Shown here piece by piece: positions 42,886 to 52,776 of a stretch of DNA of 64,000 bases. Below the pieces are notes generated by a model that did not search any database, was not told the DNA's origin, and saw only the letters and a program-made list of their open reading frames with translations. Each line of letters begins with the position of its first letter. Position 1 is the stretch's first letter. The stretch is from UBA4582 sp002389265 (GTDB taxonomy: Bacteria; Pseudomonadota; Gammaproteobacteria; Pseudomonadales; Azotimanducaceae): NCBI GenBank assembly GCA_943788825.1, contig CALSRT010000001.1, positions 62,001 to 126,000 of the forward strand, written 5' to 3'. Both the position numbers and the translations under genes were made by a program.

Positions 42886-45800
42886 GAATTTTTTGCTCAA
42901 GGCGTTCAAATAGTTGCTCAACTTTTTGGAATCGGGTTTCTGACGCTTCCATTTGCTCATCAAACGATAGTTGATTTGCGTTGGGAAGGCGATACCTATG
43001 TGGTTCTGTTTGAATCAGCTGCACAATGGTAAAAGGATCTACGGGGGTACTTTGGGCAAACTCAATCTTACCGCCCTCAGGTCCTGCGTCCAGCTTCTTG
43101 ATGCCCAGCTTCTCTGCTCGCAGTTTCAGCGCTGTCACTCTGAACAGCGTTTTGGTCTGTTCCGGCAGCAGACCGAAGCGATCAATCATTTCAACTTGGA
43201 GTTCGCGTAACTGGCCGCTGGTCTCGGCGTTCGATATGCGCTTATAGAGCACCAAACGACTGTGGACGTCAGGCAGATACTTCTCTGGAATCAAGGCCGG
43301 CAGGCGCAGGTTAATCTCCGTATCCTCCCTCAGCGGCAGATCCATATTCGGTGTCTTGCCGTCCTTGATCGCAGCGACAGCGCGATCCAGCATCTCCATA
43401 TATAACGGGAAGCCAATACTGTGCATGTTGCCAGTTTGGTCATCGCCCAGTAGTTCTCCTGCGCCGCGAATTTCCAAGTCATGAGTGGCGAGTATAAAGC
43501 CTGCGCCCAGATCCTCGGCCTCGCTGATGGCCTCAAGGCGTTTCACTGCATCTTTGGTCATCGCTTTGGGGTGAGGTGTCAGTAGGTAAGCATAGGCTTG
43601 GTGATGGGAGCGCCCAACTCGGCCCCGCAGCTGATGAATCTGAGCCAGGCCAAATCGATCGGCGCGATCCATGATGATGGTATTAGCATTAGGGATGTCG
43701 ATACCCGTCTCAATAATGGTGGTACAGACCAGCACATTGGCGCGCTTATGATAAAAGTCTGCCATGACCTGTTCTAATTCCCGTTCGCGCATTTGGCCGT
43801 GGCCGATCGCTACTCTGGCTTCTGGAATAATCTCCAGAATTTTTTGCGCTGTACTTTCGATGGTCTTGACCTCGTTATGCAGGTAATAGACCTGGCCGCC
43901 GCGCATTAATTCACGCTGAATCGCCTCCTTTACGAGGGCGTCATTGCCTTGGCGAACAAAAGTTTTGATGGATAGACGCTTGGCTGGTGGCGTCGCGATA
44001 ATCGTCAGGTCGCGCATGCCGGACATCGCCATATTCAATGTTCTTGGGATCGGCGTTGCGGTCATTGTCAGAATATCGACTTCAGCTCGCATAGATTTCA
44101 GTTTCTCTTTCTGGCGCACGCCGAATCGATGCTCCTCATCAATAATCACCAGACCCAGATCTTTAAAGTTCATGCCCGCCTGAATCAGTCCGTGGGTGCC
44201 AATGACAATGTCGACTGTGCCCGCCGCCATTTTGTCAGCGGCGACCTTCTGTTCTTTCTTGGTCTTGAAACGGGAAATAGATTCTATGGATACGGGCCAG
44301 TCGGCGAACCGATCCTTGAAGGTATCATTGTGCTGTTGAGCGAGGAGTGTCGTCGGTACCAAAATAGCCACTTGTTTGCCGGCGTGCACGGCTAAAAAAG
44401 CTGCCCGCATGGCAACTTCGGTCTTGCCAAAGCCGACGTCACCGCAAATCAAATGATCCATGGCCTTTTCTCTGACCATGTCGCTGATCACTCGCTCAAT
44501 CGCGTTTTGTTGGTCGGGTGTTTCCTCAAAGGGAAAAGTTGCCGCAAATTCTTCATAAGCCTCATCGGGCTCAGGAAAAGCGAAGCCTTTTTTGGCCTCT
44601 CGACGAGCATAGATGTTCAGTAGTTCTGCTGCCACATCGCGAACCTGTTCTGCGGCCTTGCGTTTGGCTTTCTCCCAGGTGTCGCCACCGAGTTTGTGCA
44701 GGGGCGCTAGGTTCTCGTCAACGGCGGCATAACGAGAAATCAAGTGTAGAGCCGAGACAGGCACATATAGGCGCGCGTCATCTTGATAGCCGAGAGTTAA
44801 AAATTCGGTTTCCTGATTGTCAATGGACAGCGTTTGCAGACCGAGATAACGGCCAACACCGTGATCGATATGAACCACGGGTGAATCGATATGCAGCTCT
44901 GTCAGACTCTTGATGACTAATTCCGCAGCATTATCTTTTTGTCGATCTCGCCGGCGCTTCTGCAGAACATGTTGACCAAATAATTGTTGTTCCGTGAGCA
45001 CCAGCAGATTCGATGCGGGTAATAATAGTCCGCGTTCCATTGGCGCAACGGCAATTTGAACGGCAGCCGAGTTGCTCAGAAATTCAGGCCAGCTGTCGGC
45101 AATTTGTGTGCTGATGTGATGGCGACCAAGCAGTTCGTCGACGACCTCTCGTCGGCCATTAGATTCGGTGATGATCAGGATCTTCTGGGACGCCTGTTTG
45201 AGCAATAATTGAAGTTTCTCCAGCGGCTGTTGGCCGCGTTCATTGATCGCCACATCAGGCAGTTGCGCGAAGCTGAACTGATCGCCTTGTTGATGGCTGG
45301 ATTCTCTGATGTCGACTCGTGGTCTTGAGTTGCAGGCAGTTAACAGTTCGTCAGCGGTCAACAGAATATCTTCTGGGGGCAATATGGGTTTTTCAATATC
45401 GTAGCGCAGGCTCTCGAAGCGACTTTCGGCGTCGCGCCAGTGGTGGCGCAGTGTGGCGTCAATATCTTCGCTAATGACCAAGGCGCGTTCCGGCAGGTAG
45501 TCGAACAGGGTGGCGGAGGACTCAAAAAACAAGGGTAGATAGTATTCGACGCCTGGTGGCGATAATCCCTGGGAAATGTCCTGGTAAATCGGGCAGCGGC
45601 GGGCGTTGGAGTGGAATTTCAGGTGCCAGGCATCCTGAAACCGATTGATCGCCGCTGTGGTTAGTGGGTATTCGCGGGCTGGCAGAAGTCGAACACTGTT
45701 GACCTTGTCGACGGACAATTGGGTTTCTGGATCGAAGGTGCGCAGAGACTCGATCTCGTCATCAAACAGATCCAGCCGATAGGGGTGGTCAGAGCCCATG

Positions 45801-46363
45801 GGAAAGACATCCATGATCGCGCCGCGTACGGCAAACTCGCCATGTTCATAGACCGTCTCAACGCATCGATAGGCGGCTGACTCGAGCTGGTGGCGCATAT
45901 GTTTGATATCGAACTTCTGGCCCACATCCAGCACTAGACTGCTACCCAAAGAAAAGGCTTGTGGGGCGATCCTGTGCATGAGGGTAGTCGCCGGGACGAC
46001 CAGTGCCCCGGTGGTCATGCCCGGTAGCTGGTTGAGTATTCTCAGGCGCTCAGAAATGATGTCCTGGTGGGGTGAGAAGTTGTCATATACCAGGGTTTCC
46101 CAGTCGGGAAACAGCTGCACCAGGTTCTGCGACTCTGCGCCCGCAGCGGCGAGAAAGAAGTTTAGTTCGTGATAGATGCGCTCAGCAGACTGCATGTCTG
46201 CCGCAACCACCAGACAAAATTGCTGTTCCTGGGCGATCGCCTCGGCAATGAGTAAAGAAGAAGCACTGCCTGGCAGGTTGCTCCAGTGACGTCGCTCCCC
46301 GGAGTGTCTGGGAATCGTCAACGGACCGATAAGCGGGCTTGTCATAGTCAATAGCTGTGTCAT
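42869..46363 (-). CDS. mfd: Transcription-repair coupling factor Mfd
   Basis: Mfd releases RNA polymerase stalled at DNA lesions and recruits UvrA. The 1164-residue protein has the N-terminal UvrB-like domains, the RNA polymerase-interacting domain (VVHIDHGVGRYLGL), and the RecG-like helicase motor with Walker A GDVGFGKTEVAMRAA, DEEHRFGV, TATPIPRT and the TRG motif region VLVCTTIIETGIDIPNANT...RGRVGRS. The C-terminal domain 7 precedes the stop. Length and motif order are complete. It lies on the minus strand with csiV downstream, and a retropepsin-like protease gene is divergent 57 bp away. No clear ribosome site precedes the ATG at 46363; the ATG at 46345 is another candidate. Confidence 0.97.
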   Translation of the reverse strand: MTQLLTMTSPLIGPLTIPRHSGERRHWSNLPGSASSLLIAEAIAQEQQFCLVVAADMQSAERIYHELNFFLAAAGAESQNLVQLFPDWETLVYDNFSPHQDIISERLRILNQLPGMTTGALVVPATTLMHRIAPQAFSLGSSLVLDVGQKFDIKHMRHQLESAAYRCVETVYEHGEFAVRGAIMDVFPMGSDHPYRLDLFDDEIESLRTFDPETQLSVDKVNSVRLLPAREYPLTTAAINRFQDAWHLKFHSNARRCPIYQDISQGLSPPGVEYYLPLFFESSATLFDYLPERALVISEDIDATLRHHWRDAESRFESLRYDIEKPILPPEDILLTADELLTACNSRPRVDIRESSHQQGDQFSFAQLPDVAINERGQQPLEKLQLLLKQASQKILIITESNGRREVVDELLGRHHISTQIADSWPEFLSNSAAVQIAVAPMERGLLLPASNLLVLTEQQLFGQHVLQKRRRDRQKDNAAELVIKSLTELHIDSPVVHIDHGVGRYLGLQTLSIDNQETEFLTLGYQDDARLYVPVSALHLISRYAAVDENLAPLHKLGGDTWEKAKRKAAEQVRDVAAELLNIYARREAKKGFAFPEPDEAYEEFAATFPFEETPDQQNAIERVISDMVREKAMDHLICGDVGFGKTEVAMRAAFLAVHAGKQVAILVPTTLLAQQHNDTFKDRFADWPVSIESISRFKTKKEQKVAADKMAAGTVDIVIGTHGLIQAGMNFKDLGLVIIDEEHRFGVRQKEKLKSMRAEVDILTMTATPIPRTLNMAMSGMRDLTIIATPPAKRLSIKTFVRQGNDALVKEAIQRELMRGGQVYYLHNEVKTIESTAQKILEIIPEARVAIGHGQMRERELEQVMADFYHKRANVLVCTTIIETGIDIPNANTIIMDRADRFGLAQIHQLRGRVGRSHHQAYAYLLTPHPKAMTKDAVKRLEAISEAEDLGAGFILATHDLEIRGAGELLGDDQTGNMHSIGFPLYMEMLDRAVAAIKDGKTPNMDLPLREDTEINLRLPALIPEKYLPDVHSRLVLYKRISNAETSGQLRELQVEMIDRFGLLPEQTKTLFRVTALKLRAEKLGIKKLDAGPEGGKIEFAQSTPVDPFTIVQLIQTEPHRYRLPNANQLSFDEQMEASETRFQKVEQLFERLEQKIHGNAH

Positions 46364-46420
46364 TGGGGCGGGGGTGAAGGTTACTATCTGCTACTCGTAA
46401 AGCAAAGAGCCGGGGCAGAA

Positions 46421-47479
46421 ATGCGCTATCTAATCCTGTTGCTGCTGTCGGTCAGCCTGTTTCTGGCAGGCTTGGCCAGCGGTTGGTGGCTGAGAGGCAA
46501 GCAATCCGCCACGCTGGGTCAGGATCAAGTGCGTGATCTGGCGGCCCCTAATTTGAGCCTGACAACGGGTTCTGAGGTCCATGGAGCTGCGCCAGCAGCG
46601 TCCAGTACAGTTGCCCTGCAGGCCATCAAGCGCTTGGCTATGGAGGCTCAGGGCCCCGCCTATACGGCCTATCTCGAAGAGTTTGGCGATGATTACCGAG
46701 TATTACGGATCCTGGCAGCGCTGGCGCGGGAGGAGGGCGTCTATCAATTGGCTATCGATTACTTGCTGCGTGCCGCGTTGGTAGTGACAACCGAAGTTCA
46801 GCAACAAAGCCTGGAGGTCGAGCTCGCTAGTGTCACGGACATTTATGCCCGCTCCCTGATTGGCCGGCAGCGCTACGCAGACCTAGATCGGATTTATGAA
46901 AACATTACCTTTGCATTGCCAGAGCTGAGTGATTACTTCATGGCCCTGGGCCTCTTGCGAATCCAGACGGGCAACCCGCAGGCGGCCCTCTCGGCGCTCG
47001 CCCAGATCCAGAACCATACTCGTCTGGGTGCCCAGTCTCGTCAGCTGATGGCTGGCATAGACGCCAGTCGAGTTGACGAGCCCGCCGCCCTGGAAACGCT
47101 GCCTTTGGCTCTGAACGGTGGTCAGCTGCTGGTCAAGGCGTTATTGGATAACCGCGAGTCCGTCACTCTGATGATCGATACGGGGGCCGCCATGACGATT
47201 CTGACACCTCAGTTACTGGCCAACTTGGGTTATGACCTCGATGGCCGGCAAGCCTATTTTTCGACAGCGAATGGCGTGGTGCAGGCGCCCGTGGTGGCAG
47301 TCAATCGGTTGGCTCTTGGGCAAGCCGGCATCAACCAGTTGTCTGTGGGCGTGCTAGGTTTGCCGCTGGCTGAGGGCATTGACGGACTACTCGGTATGAA
47401 TTTCCTGCGCCATTATCAGTTTCGGATAGACCAGGATCGAGGCCAGCTGTATTTAGATCACCTGCGTCAGGCTCGCTAG
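46421..47479 (+). CDS. Membrane-anchored retropepsin-like aspartic protease
   Basis: This 352-residue protein has an N-terminal membrane anchor (ILLLLSVSLFLAGLASGWWL), a helical region of about 170 residues with TPR-like repeats (YFMALGLLRIQTGNPQAALSAL), and a C-terminal clan AA aspartic protease domain. The catalytic motif is Asp253-Thr254-Gly255 in VTLMIDTGAAMTIL, followed by GIDGLLGMNFL. Such domains work as homodimers with one Asp per chain. The membrane anchor suggests action in the periplasm. The substrate is unknown. It is divergent from mfd and 123 bp upstream of gap. Confidence 0.85.
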   Translation: MRYLILLLLSVSLFLAGLASGWWLRGKQSATLGQDQVRDLAAPNLSLTTGSEVHGAAPAASSTVALQAIKRLAMEAQGPAYTAYLEEFGDDYRVLRILAALAREEGVYQLAIDYLLRAALVVTTEVQQQSLEVELASVTDIYARSLIGRQRYADLDRIYENITFALPELSDYFMALGLLRIQTGNPQAALSALAQIQNHTRLGAQSRQLMAGIDASRVDEPAALETLPLALNGGQLLVKALLDNRESVTLMIDTGAAMTILTPQLLANLGYDLDGRQAYFSTANGVVQAPVVAVNRLALGQAGINQLSVGVLGLPLAEGIDGLLGMNFLRHYQFRIDQDRGQLYLDHLRQAR

Positions 47480-47602
47480 ATCGCCTTGTTGGGAGTGATT
47501 TCTCCAGGTTTTTCCCAAATCCCGAATTCTAAGATTGCGTTGAGGGCGTCAAAATCCGATAATGCGCGCCGACGAAATTAACATTATGTAGAGGAATTTC
47601 CT

Positions 47603-49102
47603 GTGGCACGACCTGGTCTCGAAGGCGTTTTCGCCGACTGGAAAGAACGTGAAGCTTTGGCGGAAGCCATGATCCCGATGATCGGGGGCTTATATCGACG
47701 TAATGTGGTGATCTATATTCATGGCTTACCTTTGTATAATCAGTCAGTTATTGAACTGATGAAGGCACACCGCTTCGTTCGCCAGATGGAAAATAATGAG
47801 GTGTCGGAATTTGAGACTTATCCGATTCTTGAGACGCTGTGTGCCCTCGATCTCGGCCCGGCCCATATCGATATTGGTAAGCTGACGTCGCAGTTCATGG
47901 TCGACGATGGCGGCCTTTCGGCGGAAGCTTATGTTAAGCGCGCCTGCGTAGACATTATTGGTCGAACGGACACTATCTCCCATGAGCCAATGGATGTGGT
48001 GATCTATGGCTTTGGTCGAATTGGCCGTCTCGCGACTCGCTTGCTGATTGAAAAAACCGGTGGGGGCCAAAATTTGGTGCCAAGAGCAGTGGTGCTGCGG
48101 CCGCCGAAGGATCCGATCCTCGATTTGAATCGACGTGCCAGCCTGCTGCGCCGAGACTCTATTCATGGTGGCTTCAAAGGCACCATCCGGGTGGATGAGG
48201 AAAACCATGTCTTGGTTTGTAATGGCAATGTGATTCACTTTATCTATGCCTCTGATCCGGCGTCGATTGATTACACCCAATACGGCATTAAGAATGCGTT
48301 GGTGATCGACAGTTCTGGCGTTTGGCGCGATGAAGCGGGCCTGTCACAACACCTGAAAAGTCCCGGTGTAGCCAAGGTGTTGTTGACCACGGCAGGTAAG
48401 GGCAGCATCAAAAATATTGTCGCGGGGGTGAATTCAGACATGATCGGTGTGGATGAAAAGATCATCGCGGCGGCCTCCTGTACCACTAATGCCATCGTGC
48501 CGGTGCTGAAATGCATCCAGGAACAGTTTGGTATCGAGCACGGGCACATGGAGACGGTCCATGCGTACACGGATGATCAGAACCTGCACGATAATATTCA
48601 TTCCAAGGAGCGCCGCGGTCGCAGTGCGCCGCTGAATATGGTGCTGACAGAGTCAAACGCCACGAGTGCAGTGGGCAAGTTGCTGCCTGAGCTGGCGGGT
48701 AAACTCACCGGTAATTCCATCCGAGTGCCGGTGCCTAACGTGTCCATGGCCATTTTGAACCTGTCGTTGTCAGTTGAAACAACCCGGGAAGAGCTAAACG
48801 GCTTTCTGCGGAATGTGTCATTGGGATCATCGCTGCAACGCCAAGTGGGCTATACGATCTCCAACGAGGTGGTCTCTTCGGACTTTGTCGGTGACCGGCA
48901 TGCGGGCACCGTTGATGCAGAGGCAACTATTGTTGATGGTAAGCAAGTGGTGGTCTATGTTTGGTATGACAATGAGTTCGGCTATACCTGCCAGGTGATT
49001 CGAGTGGGTCAAAAAATGGCGAACATCCGCTATCCGATCATCCCTTTACAATCTCTCAGTTTGGACTCAGCGGCTGGAACGGCCGAAATAGCAGCCTCGT
49101 AG
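47603..49102 (+). CDS. gap: Glyceraldehyde-3-phosphate dehydrogenase, long form
   Basis: This 499-residue protein is a phosphorylating-type GAPDH with an N-terminal extension of about 130 residues before the Rossmann motif VIYGFGRIGRLA (from residue 134). The active-site Cys293 is in AASCTTNAI; the catalytic His lies in ETVHAYTDDQNLHD. The C-terminal WYDNEFGYTCQVIRV is standard. The extension contains ALAEAMIPMIGGLYRRNVV, typical of the long GAPDH found next to mfd and the nqr operon in Pseudomonas (PA3001 type). That enzyme is thought to act in gluconeogenesis. No other glycolytic gene is adjacent. Confidence 0.93.
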   Translation: MARPGLEGVFADWKEREALAEAMIPMIGGLYRRNVVIYIHGLPLYNQSVIELMKAHRFVRQMENNEVSEFETYPILETLCALDLGPAHIDIGKLTSQFMVDDGGLSAEAYVKRACVDIIGRTDTISHEPMDVVIYGFGRIGRLATRLLIEKTGGGQNLVPRAVVLRPPKDPILDLNRRASLLRRDSIHGGFKGTIRVDEENHVLVCNGNVIHFIYASDPASIDYTQYGIKNALVIDSSGVWRDEAGLSQHLKSPGVAKVLLTTAGKGSIKNIVAGVNSDMIGVDEKIIAAASCTTNAIVPVLKCIQEQFGIEHGHMETVHAYTDDQNLHDNIHSKERRGRSAPLNMVLTESNATSAVGKLLPELAGKLTGNSIRVPVPNVSMAILNLSLSVETTREELNGFLRNVSLGSSLQRQVGYTISNEVVSSDFVGDRHAGTVDAEATIVDGKQVVVYVWYDNEFGYTCQVIRVGQKMANIRYPIIPLQSLSLDSAAGTAEIAAS

Positions 49103-49403
49103 GCGTGAGGGTGACGGCATGAAGAATGCCAGCGTGCCTCGGGTTAGTGGTTGTCTGCAGGTTTGGTGCGCAAAAAAACTGACATTAAGGTGCCAGAGAG
49201 TGGATTAAAGTAGAGTGTATCACTATAATCTGTGGCGCTTGACGGGGCTGGGTTTGACATTGATGTCACTGTAGTTTGCAGGCATTTTTTAAAGTTAGCC
49301 TCCGAAGTCGGCAACGAAATAAGTACAAGCTTTATGCAGGCCATCGGAAGCGATTGACAGCTTCCTTAAACTCTCATCGTCAAGATTGGTTGTTAGGTAG
49401 CTG
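49103..49403. other. 301-bp intergenic region upstream of the nqr operon
   Basis: No gene is seen. It should hold the nqr promoter. The best candidate is at 49201-49229; TTGACA also occurs near 49255 but has no matching -10 at the right distance. The nqrA ribosome site is AGG at about 49396. Confidence 0.5.
49201..49229 (+). promoter_or_regulatory. Possible nqr operon promoter
   Basis: A perfect -10 TATAAT at 49224-49229 lies 17 bp after TGGATT (49201-49206), a weak -35. It is 174 bp before the nqrA ATG. Confidence 0.35.
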
Positions 49404-50747
49404 ATGATTAAGACAAAAAAAGGGCTTAACTTGCCCATCGCGGGTAGCCCTCAGCAAACGATCGAGGTGAGCCGTCCGGCCCGCAGCGTGGCATTAGTCG
49501 GATTTGACTATCCAGGTTTGAAACCGACCATGGAAGTCGCCGTCGGTGATCGGGTGGTTACGGGTCAGCTGTTATTTACTGACAAGAAGACGCCAGGTAT
49601 TCAGTACACGGCACCAGCCTGTGGTACCGTCAGCGCGATTAATCGTGGTGCAAAACGGGTCTTTCAATCACTGGTAATTGAGGTCGAGGATGGCGAGGCT
49701 AAACAGTTTGCCAGTCATACAGCCTCGCAATTACGTGACCTTGATCGGTCTCAGGTTGTTGAGCAACTCATCGAATCGGGTGAATGGACTGCCATCCGCA
49801 CTCGGCCCTTTAACAAGATTCCTGCACCGGATACTCTACCCGAGGCGCTGTTCATCACGGCGATAGACACTCGGCCTCTGTGCGCGGACCCCCAAGTCAT
49901 TATTCAGGAGCAGCCCGCGGCTTTCAGTGCCGGGCTTGAAGTTCTGGCGACGCTCACGACTGGCAAGGTCTTTGTTTGTCAGGCGGCCGGTGCCGAATTA
50001 CCGACAGCAGACAATAGCCGAATCCAGTATGAGGAATTTTCAGGCCCTCACCCGGCAGGATTGGTAGGCACCCATATCCACTTTTTAGCGCCGGTAAATG
50101 AGAATAAGACGGTCTGGCATGTGGGTTATCAAGATGTGATCGCCATCGGCCACCTGTTTCTTACGGGTAGCCTATATACTGAGCGAGTTGTGGCCCTTGG
50201 TGGCCCTGGTGTCACCCAGCCTCGCTTGTTACGTACCTGCCGTGGCGCCGGTATTGACGAACTCACCGCTGGAGAACTCAACCCGGGCACACTGCGAGTG
50301 ATCAGCGGCTCTGTGTTCGATGGCCGAACGGCGACGACGGCGGTTGCCTATCTGGGTCGATACCATGGGCAGGTGTCGGCGCTAGAAGAGGGTACCCAAC
50401 GACAGTTTATGGGCTATCTGACGCCAGGAATGGAGAAGTTTACGCTAACCAAGCTCTATGGGGCGGCGTTACTGGGTGCGAAAAACCTGATGTTTACGAC
50501 CTCTACCGGCGGCAGTCAAAGAGCCATGGTGCCGATGGGGACTTATGAGAAGGTGATGCCTTTAGACATCCTGCCAACCCAGCTGCTGCGAGCCCTGCTG
50601 GTGAAAGATATTGAGACTGCCATTCAGCTTGGCTGTCTGGAATTGGACGAAGAGGACCTGGCGCTGTGTACCTTTGCATGTCCCGGTAAGTATGAATATG
50701 GCCCCTATTTGCGGGAACTGCTGACGCTCATAGAGGCGGAGGGATAA
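49404..50747 (+). CDS. nqrA: Na+-translocating NADH:quinone reductase subunit A
   Basis: NqrA is the cytoplasmic subunit of the sodium-pumping NADH:quinone reductase, the main respiratory entry point in many marine bacteria. The 447-residue length matches. Family features include the N-terminal GLNLPIAGSPQQTIEV, VALVGFDYPGLKPTMEVAVGD, HIDTRPLCADP-like FITAIDTRPLCADP, GTHIHFLAPV, and the C-terminal CTFACPGKYEYGPYLRELL. It opens an uninterrupted six-gene operon in which all genes are within 20 bp of each other or overlap, ending at a strong terminator at 55353. Confidence 0.97.
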   Translation: MIKTKKGLNLPIAGSPQQTIEVSRPARSVALVGFDYPGLKPTMEVAVGDRVVTGQLLFTDKKTPGIQYTAPACGTVSAINRGAKRVFQSLVIEVEDGEAKQFASHTASQLRDLDRSQVVEQLIESGEWTAIRTRPFNKIPAPDTLPEALFITAIDTRPLCADPQVIIQEQPAAFSAGLEVLATLTTGKVFVCQAAGAELPTADNSRIQYEEFSGPHPAGLVGTHIHFLAPVNENKTVWHVGYQDVIAIGHLFLTGSLYTERVVALGGPGVTQPRLLRTCRGAGIDELTAGELNPGTLRVISGSVFDGRTATTAVAYLGRYHGQVSALEEGTQRQFMGYLTPGMEKFTLTKLYGAALLGAKNLMFTTSTGGSQRAMVPMGTYEKVMPLDILPTQLLRALLVKDIETAIQLGCLELDEEDLALCTFACPGKYEYGPYLRELLTLIEAEG

Positions 50748-50753
50748 GAGCCA

Positions 50754-51959
50754 ATGTCGATAAGAACTCTATTAGATAGCCTAGAACACCATTTCGTCGA
50801 CGGCGGCAAGTTGACGAAGTTGTACCCCTTGTACGAAGCGGTAGACACGATTTTCTATACGCCTGGGCAAGTGACCGTTAGTGCCTCGCATGTTCGCGAT
50901 GCCGTGGATCTCAAGCGCATCATGATTACCGTCTGGCTCTGCGCGTTTTTCCCCATGTTCGCCGGTATGTACCACACAGGTCTGCAAGCCAACCTGGCAA
51001 TGGACGCCATGGGTATCGAATCTTTGGCCGGTTGGCGGGGTTGGATCGTTGAGTCGGTGGCCGGCTATGACGCCACCAACTGGTGGGATAGCCTAGTTTA
51101 TGGCGCGGTATTCTTTATCCCTATCTATGCAGTGACCTTTTGTGTTGGCGGCTTTTGGGAGATTTTGTTTGCGTCCAAGCGCGGTCATGAAATCAATGAG
51201 GGTTTCTTTGTTACCAGTATTTTGTTTGCCCTAACGTTGCCGGCATCTATTCCTCTGTGGCAGGTGGCGGTGGGTATATCCTTCGGTATTGTGATCGGCA
51301 AAGAGATCTTCGGTGGTACGGGTAAGAACTTCCTGAATCCCGCGCTGACTGGGCGTGCATTTCTGTATTTTGCCTACCCGGCGCAATTGTCCGGCGATGC
51401 CGTGTGGACCGCAGTTGATGGTTATAGCGGCGCTACCGCTTTAGGCATTGCTGCCTTAAATGGTCTGGAGGGCGTCGTCTCGAGCGGTATTACCTGGATG
51501 GATGCCTTCTTTGGCAGCGTACCGGGCTCCGTGGGCGAGACTTCAACATTAGCTATTTTGATCGGCGGTTTCTTCCTGCTGCTGACACGAACAGCAGCTT
51601 GGCGGATCGTCCTGGGTGTATTTCTGGGTATGGTGGCCATGTCGAGTCTCTTCAATCTGATTGGTTCGGACACTAACCCTATGTTTGCAGTGCCCTGGTA
51701 CTGGCACCTGGTAATGGGCGGTTTTGCTTTTGGCATGATTTACATGGCGACGGACCCGGTTTCGGCGTCCATGACCAATACTGGCAAGTGGTACTACGGT
51801 GGTTTGATCGGTGTGATGGCAGTCCTGATACGGGTCGTGAACCCAGCATTTCCGGAAGGCATCATGCTCGCCATATTGTTTGCCAATTTGTTTGCACCCC
51901 TGATCGATTGGTTCGTCGTCCAATCTAATGTCAAGAGGAGGTTGGCACGTCATGTCTGA
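50754..51959 (+). CDS. nqrB: Na+-NQR subunit B
   Basis: NqrB is a polytopic inner-membrane subunit that carries covalent FMN and riboflavin and forms the core of the sodium path. The 401-residue protein has about ten hydrophobic segments. The flavinylation motif is SGAT with Thr228 as the expected FMN-phosphate acceptor. HYV-like segments such as GKNFLNPALTGRAFLYFAYP and FAFGMIYMATDPVSASMTNTGKWYYG are typical. It starts 6 bp after nqrA and overlaps nqrC by 8 bp, so subunit ratios are probably set by translational coupling. Flavinylation requires ApbE, which is not encoded in the window. Confidence 0.97.
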   Translation: MSIRTLLDSLEHHFVDGGKLTKLYPLYEAVDTIFYTPGQVTVSASHVRDAVDLKRIMITVWLCAFFPMFAGMYHTGLQANLAMDAMGIESLAGWRGWIVESVAGYDATNWWDSLVYGAVFFIPIYAVTFCVGGFWEILFASKRGHEINEGFFVTSILFALTLPASIPLWQVAVGISFGIVIGKEIFGGTGKNFLNPALTGRAFLYFAYPAQLSGDAVWTAVDGYSGATALGIAALNGLEGVVSSGITWMDAFFGSVPGSVGETSTLAILIGGFFLLLTRTAAWRIVLGVFLGMVAMSSLFNLIGSDTNPMFAVPWYWHLVMGGFAFGMIYMATDPVSASMTNTGKWYYGGLIGVMAVLIRVVNPAFPEGIMLAILFANLFAPLIDWFVVQSNVKRRLARHV

Positions 51960-52758
51960 AGCAACTTACGATAAAGACTCAATAAAGAACGTCGTGATGG
52001 TGGCCCTGGGCGTCTGTTTTGTGTGTGCCATCATTGTATCGATGGCGGCAGTCCAGTTGAAGCCACTGCAAGTGGCCAATAAAGAGCTGGATCGGAACAA
52101 AAATATCTTGATTGCAGCCGGCTTGTTTGAGCCTGACGTGACCCAGATTAGCGAAATAGACACGCTGTTCGAGCAATTCACCGTCAAGGTTGTTGACCTT
52201 CAAGAGAAGCGCTTTCTGACCATGACAGAAGTGATCGACGCTGGCATCGACGTCAAGAAGTATGATCAGCGAAAGGCGGCCAAGGATCCTAGCCAATCTA
52301 TCGAATTGGGCCAGCAGCGAGACATAGCCTCAATCAGTCGTCGCGCGCGTTACAGTGTCGCCTACCTTTTGGAAAACGATGGTCAGGTCGACCGGATCGT
52401 GCTGCCTGTGCATGGCTATGGGTTATGGTCGACGCTCTATGGCTTTATCGCCCTGGAAGGCGATGGTAATACCGTTGCCGGCATCACGTTTTACGAACAG
52501 AAAGAAACGGCTGGGCTGGGTGGCGAAGTAGACAATCCCGCCTGGAAGGGCCTGTGGCCTGGAAAATTGATTTATGCCAACGATGAGGTGGCGTTTGAAG
52601 TGACTAAGGGTCCGGTAGATCCTAAGTCAAGTCGAGCACAGTATCAGGTAGACGGTTTGTCTGGCGCGACGCTGACCAGCCGCGGTGTCCAAAACCTGAT
52701 CGCCTTCTGGATGGGTGAAGATGGTTTTGGTCCAATACTCAAGAATTTACAAGGTTAA
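51952..52758 (+). CDS. nqrC: Na+-NQR subunit C
   Basis: NqrC has one N-terminal membrane span (VVMVALGVCFVCAIIVSMAAV) and a periplasmic FMN-binding domain. The flavinylation motif SGATLTS has Thr240 as the acceptor, in the context YQVDGLSGATLTSRGVQN. The 268-residue length is standard. I chose the ATG at 51952, which overlaps the nqrB stop by 8 bp and has GAGGAGG upstream; the frame opens earlier at 51928 but that would bypass the ribosome site. It passes electrons between the 2Fe-2S centres and NqrB. Confidence 0.96.
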   Translation: MSEATYDKDSIKNVVMVALGVCFVCAIIVSMAAVQLKPLQVANKELDRNKNILIAAGLFEPDVTQISEIDTLFEQFTVKVVDLQEKRFLTMTEVIDAGIDVKKYDQRKAAKDPSQSIELGQQRDIASISRRARYSVAYLLENDGQVDRIVLPVHGYGLWSTLYGFIALEGDGNTVAGITFYEQKETAGLGGEVDNPAWKGLWPGKLIYANDEVAFEVTKGPVDPKSSRAQYQVDGLSGATLTSRGVQNLIAFWMGEDGFGPILKNLQG

Positions 52759-52776
52759 TCCGACGGGAGCGTGACT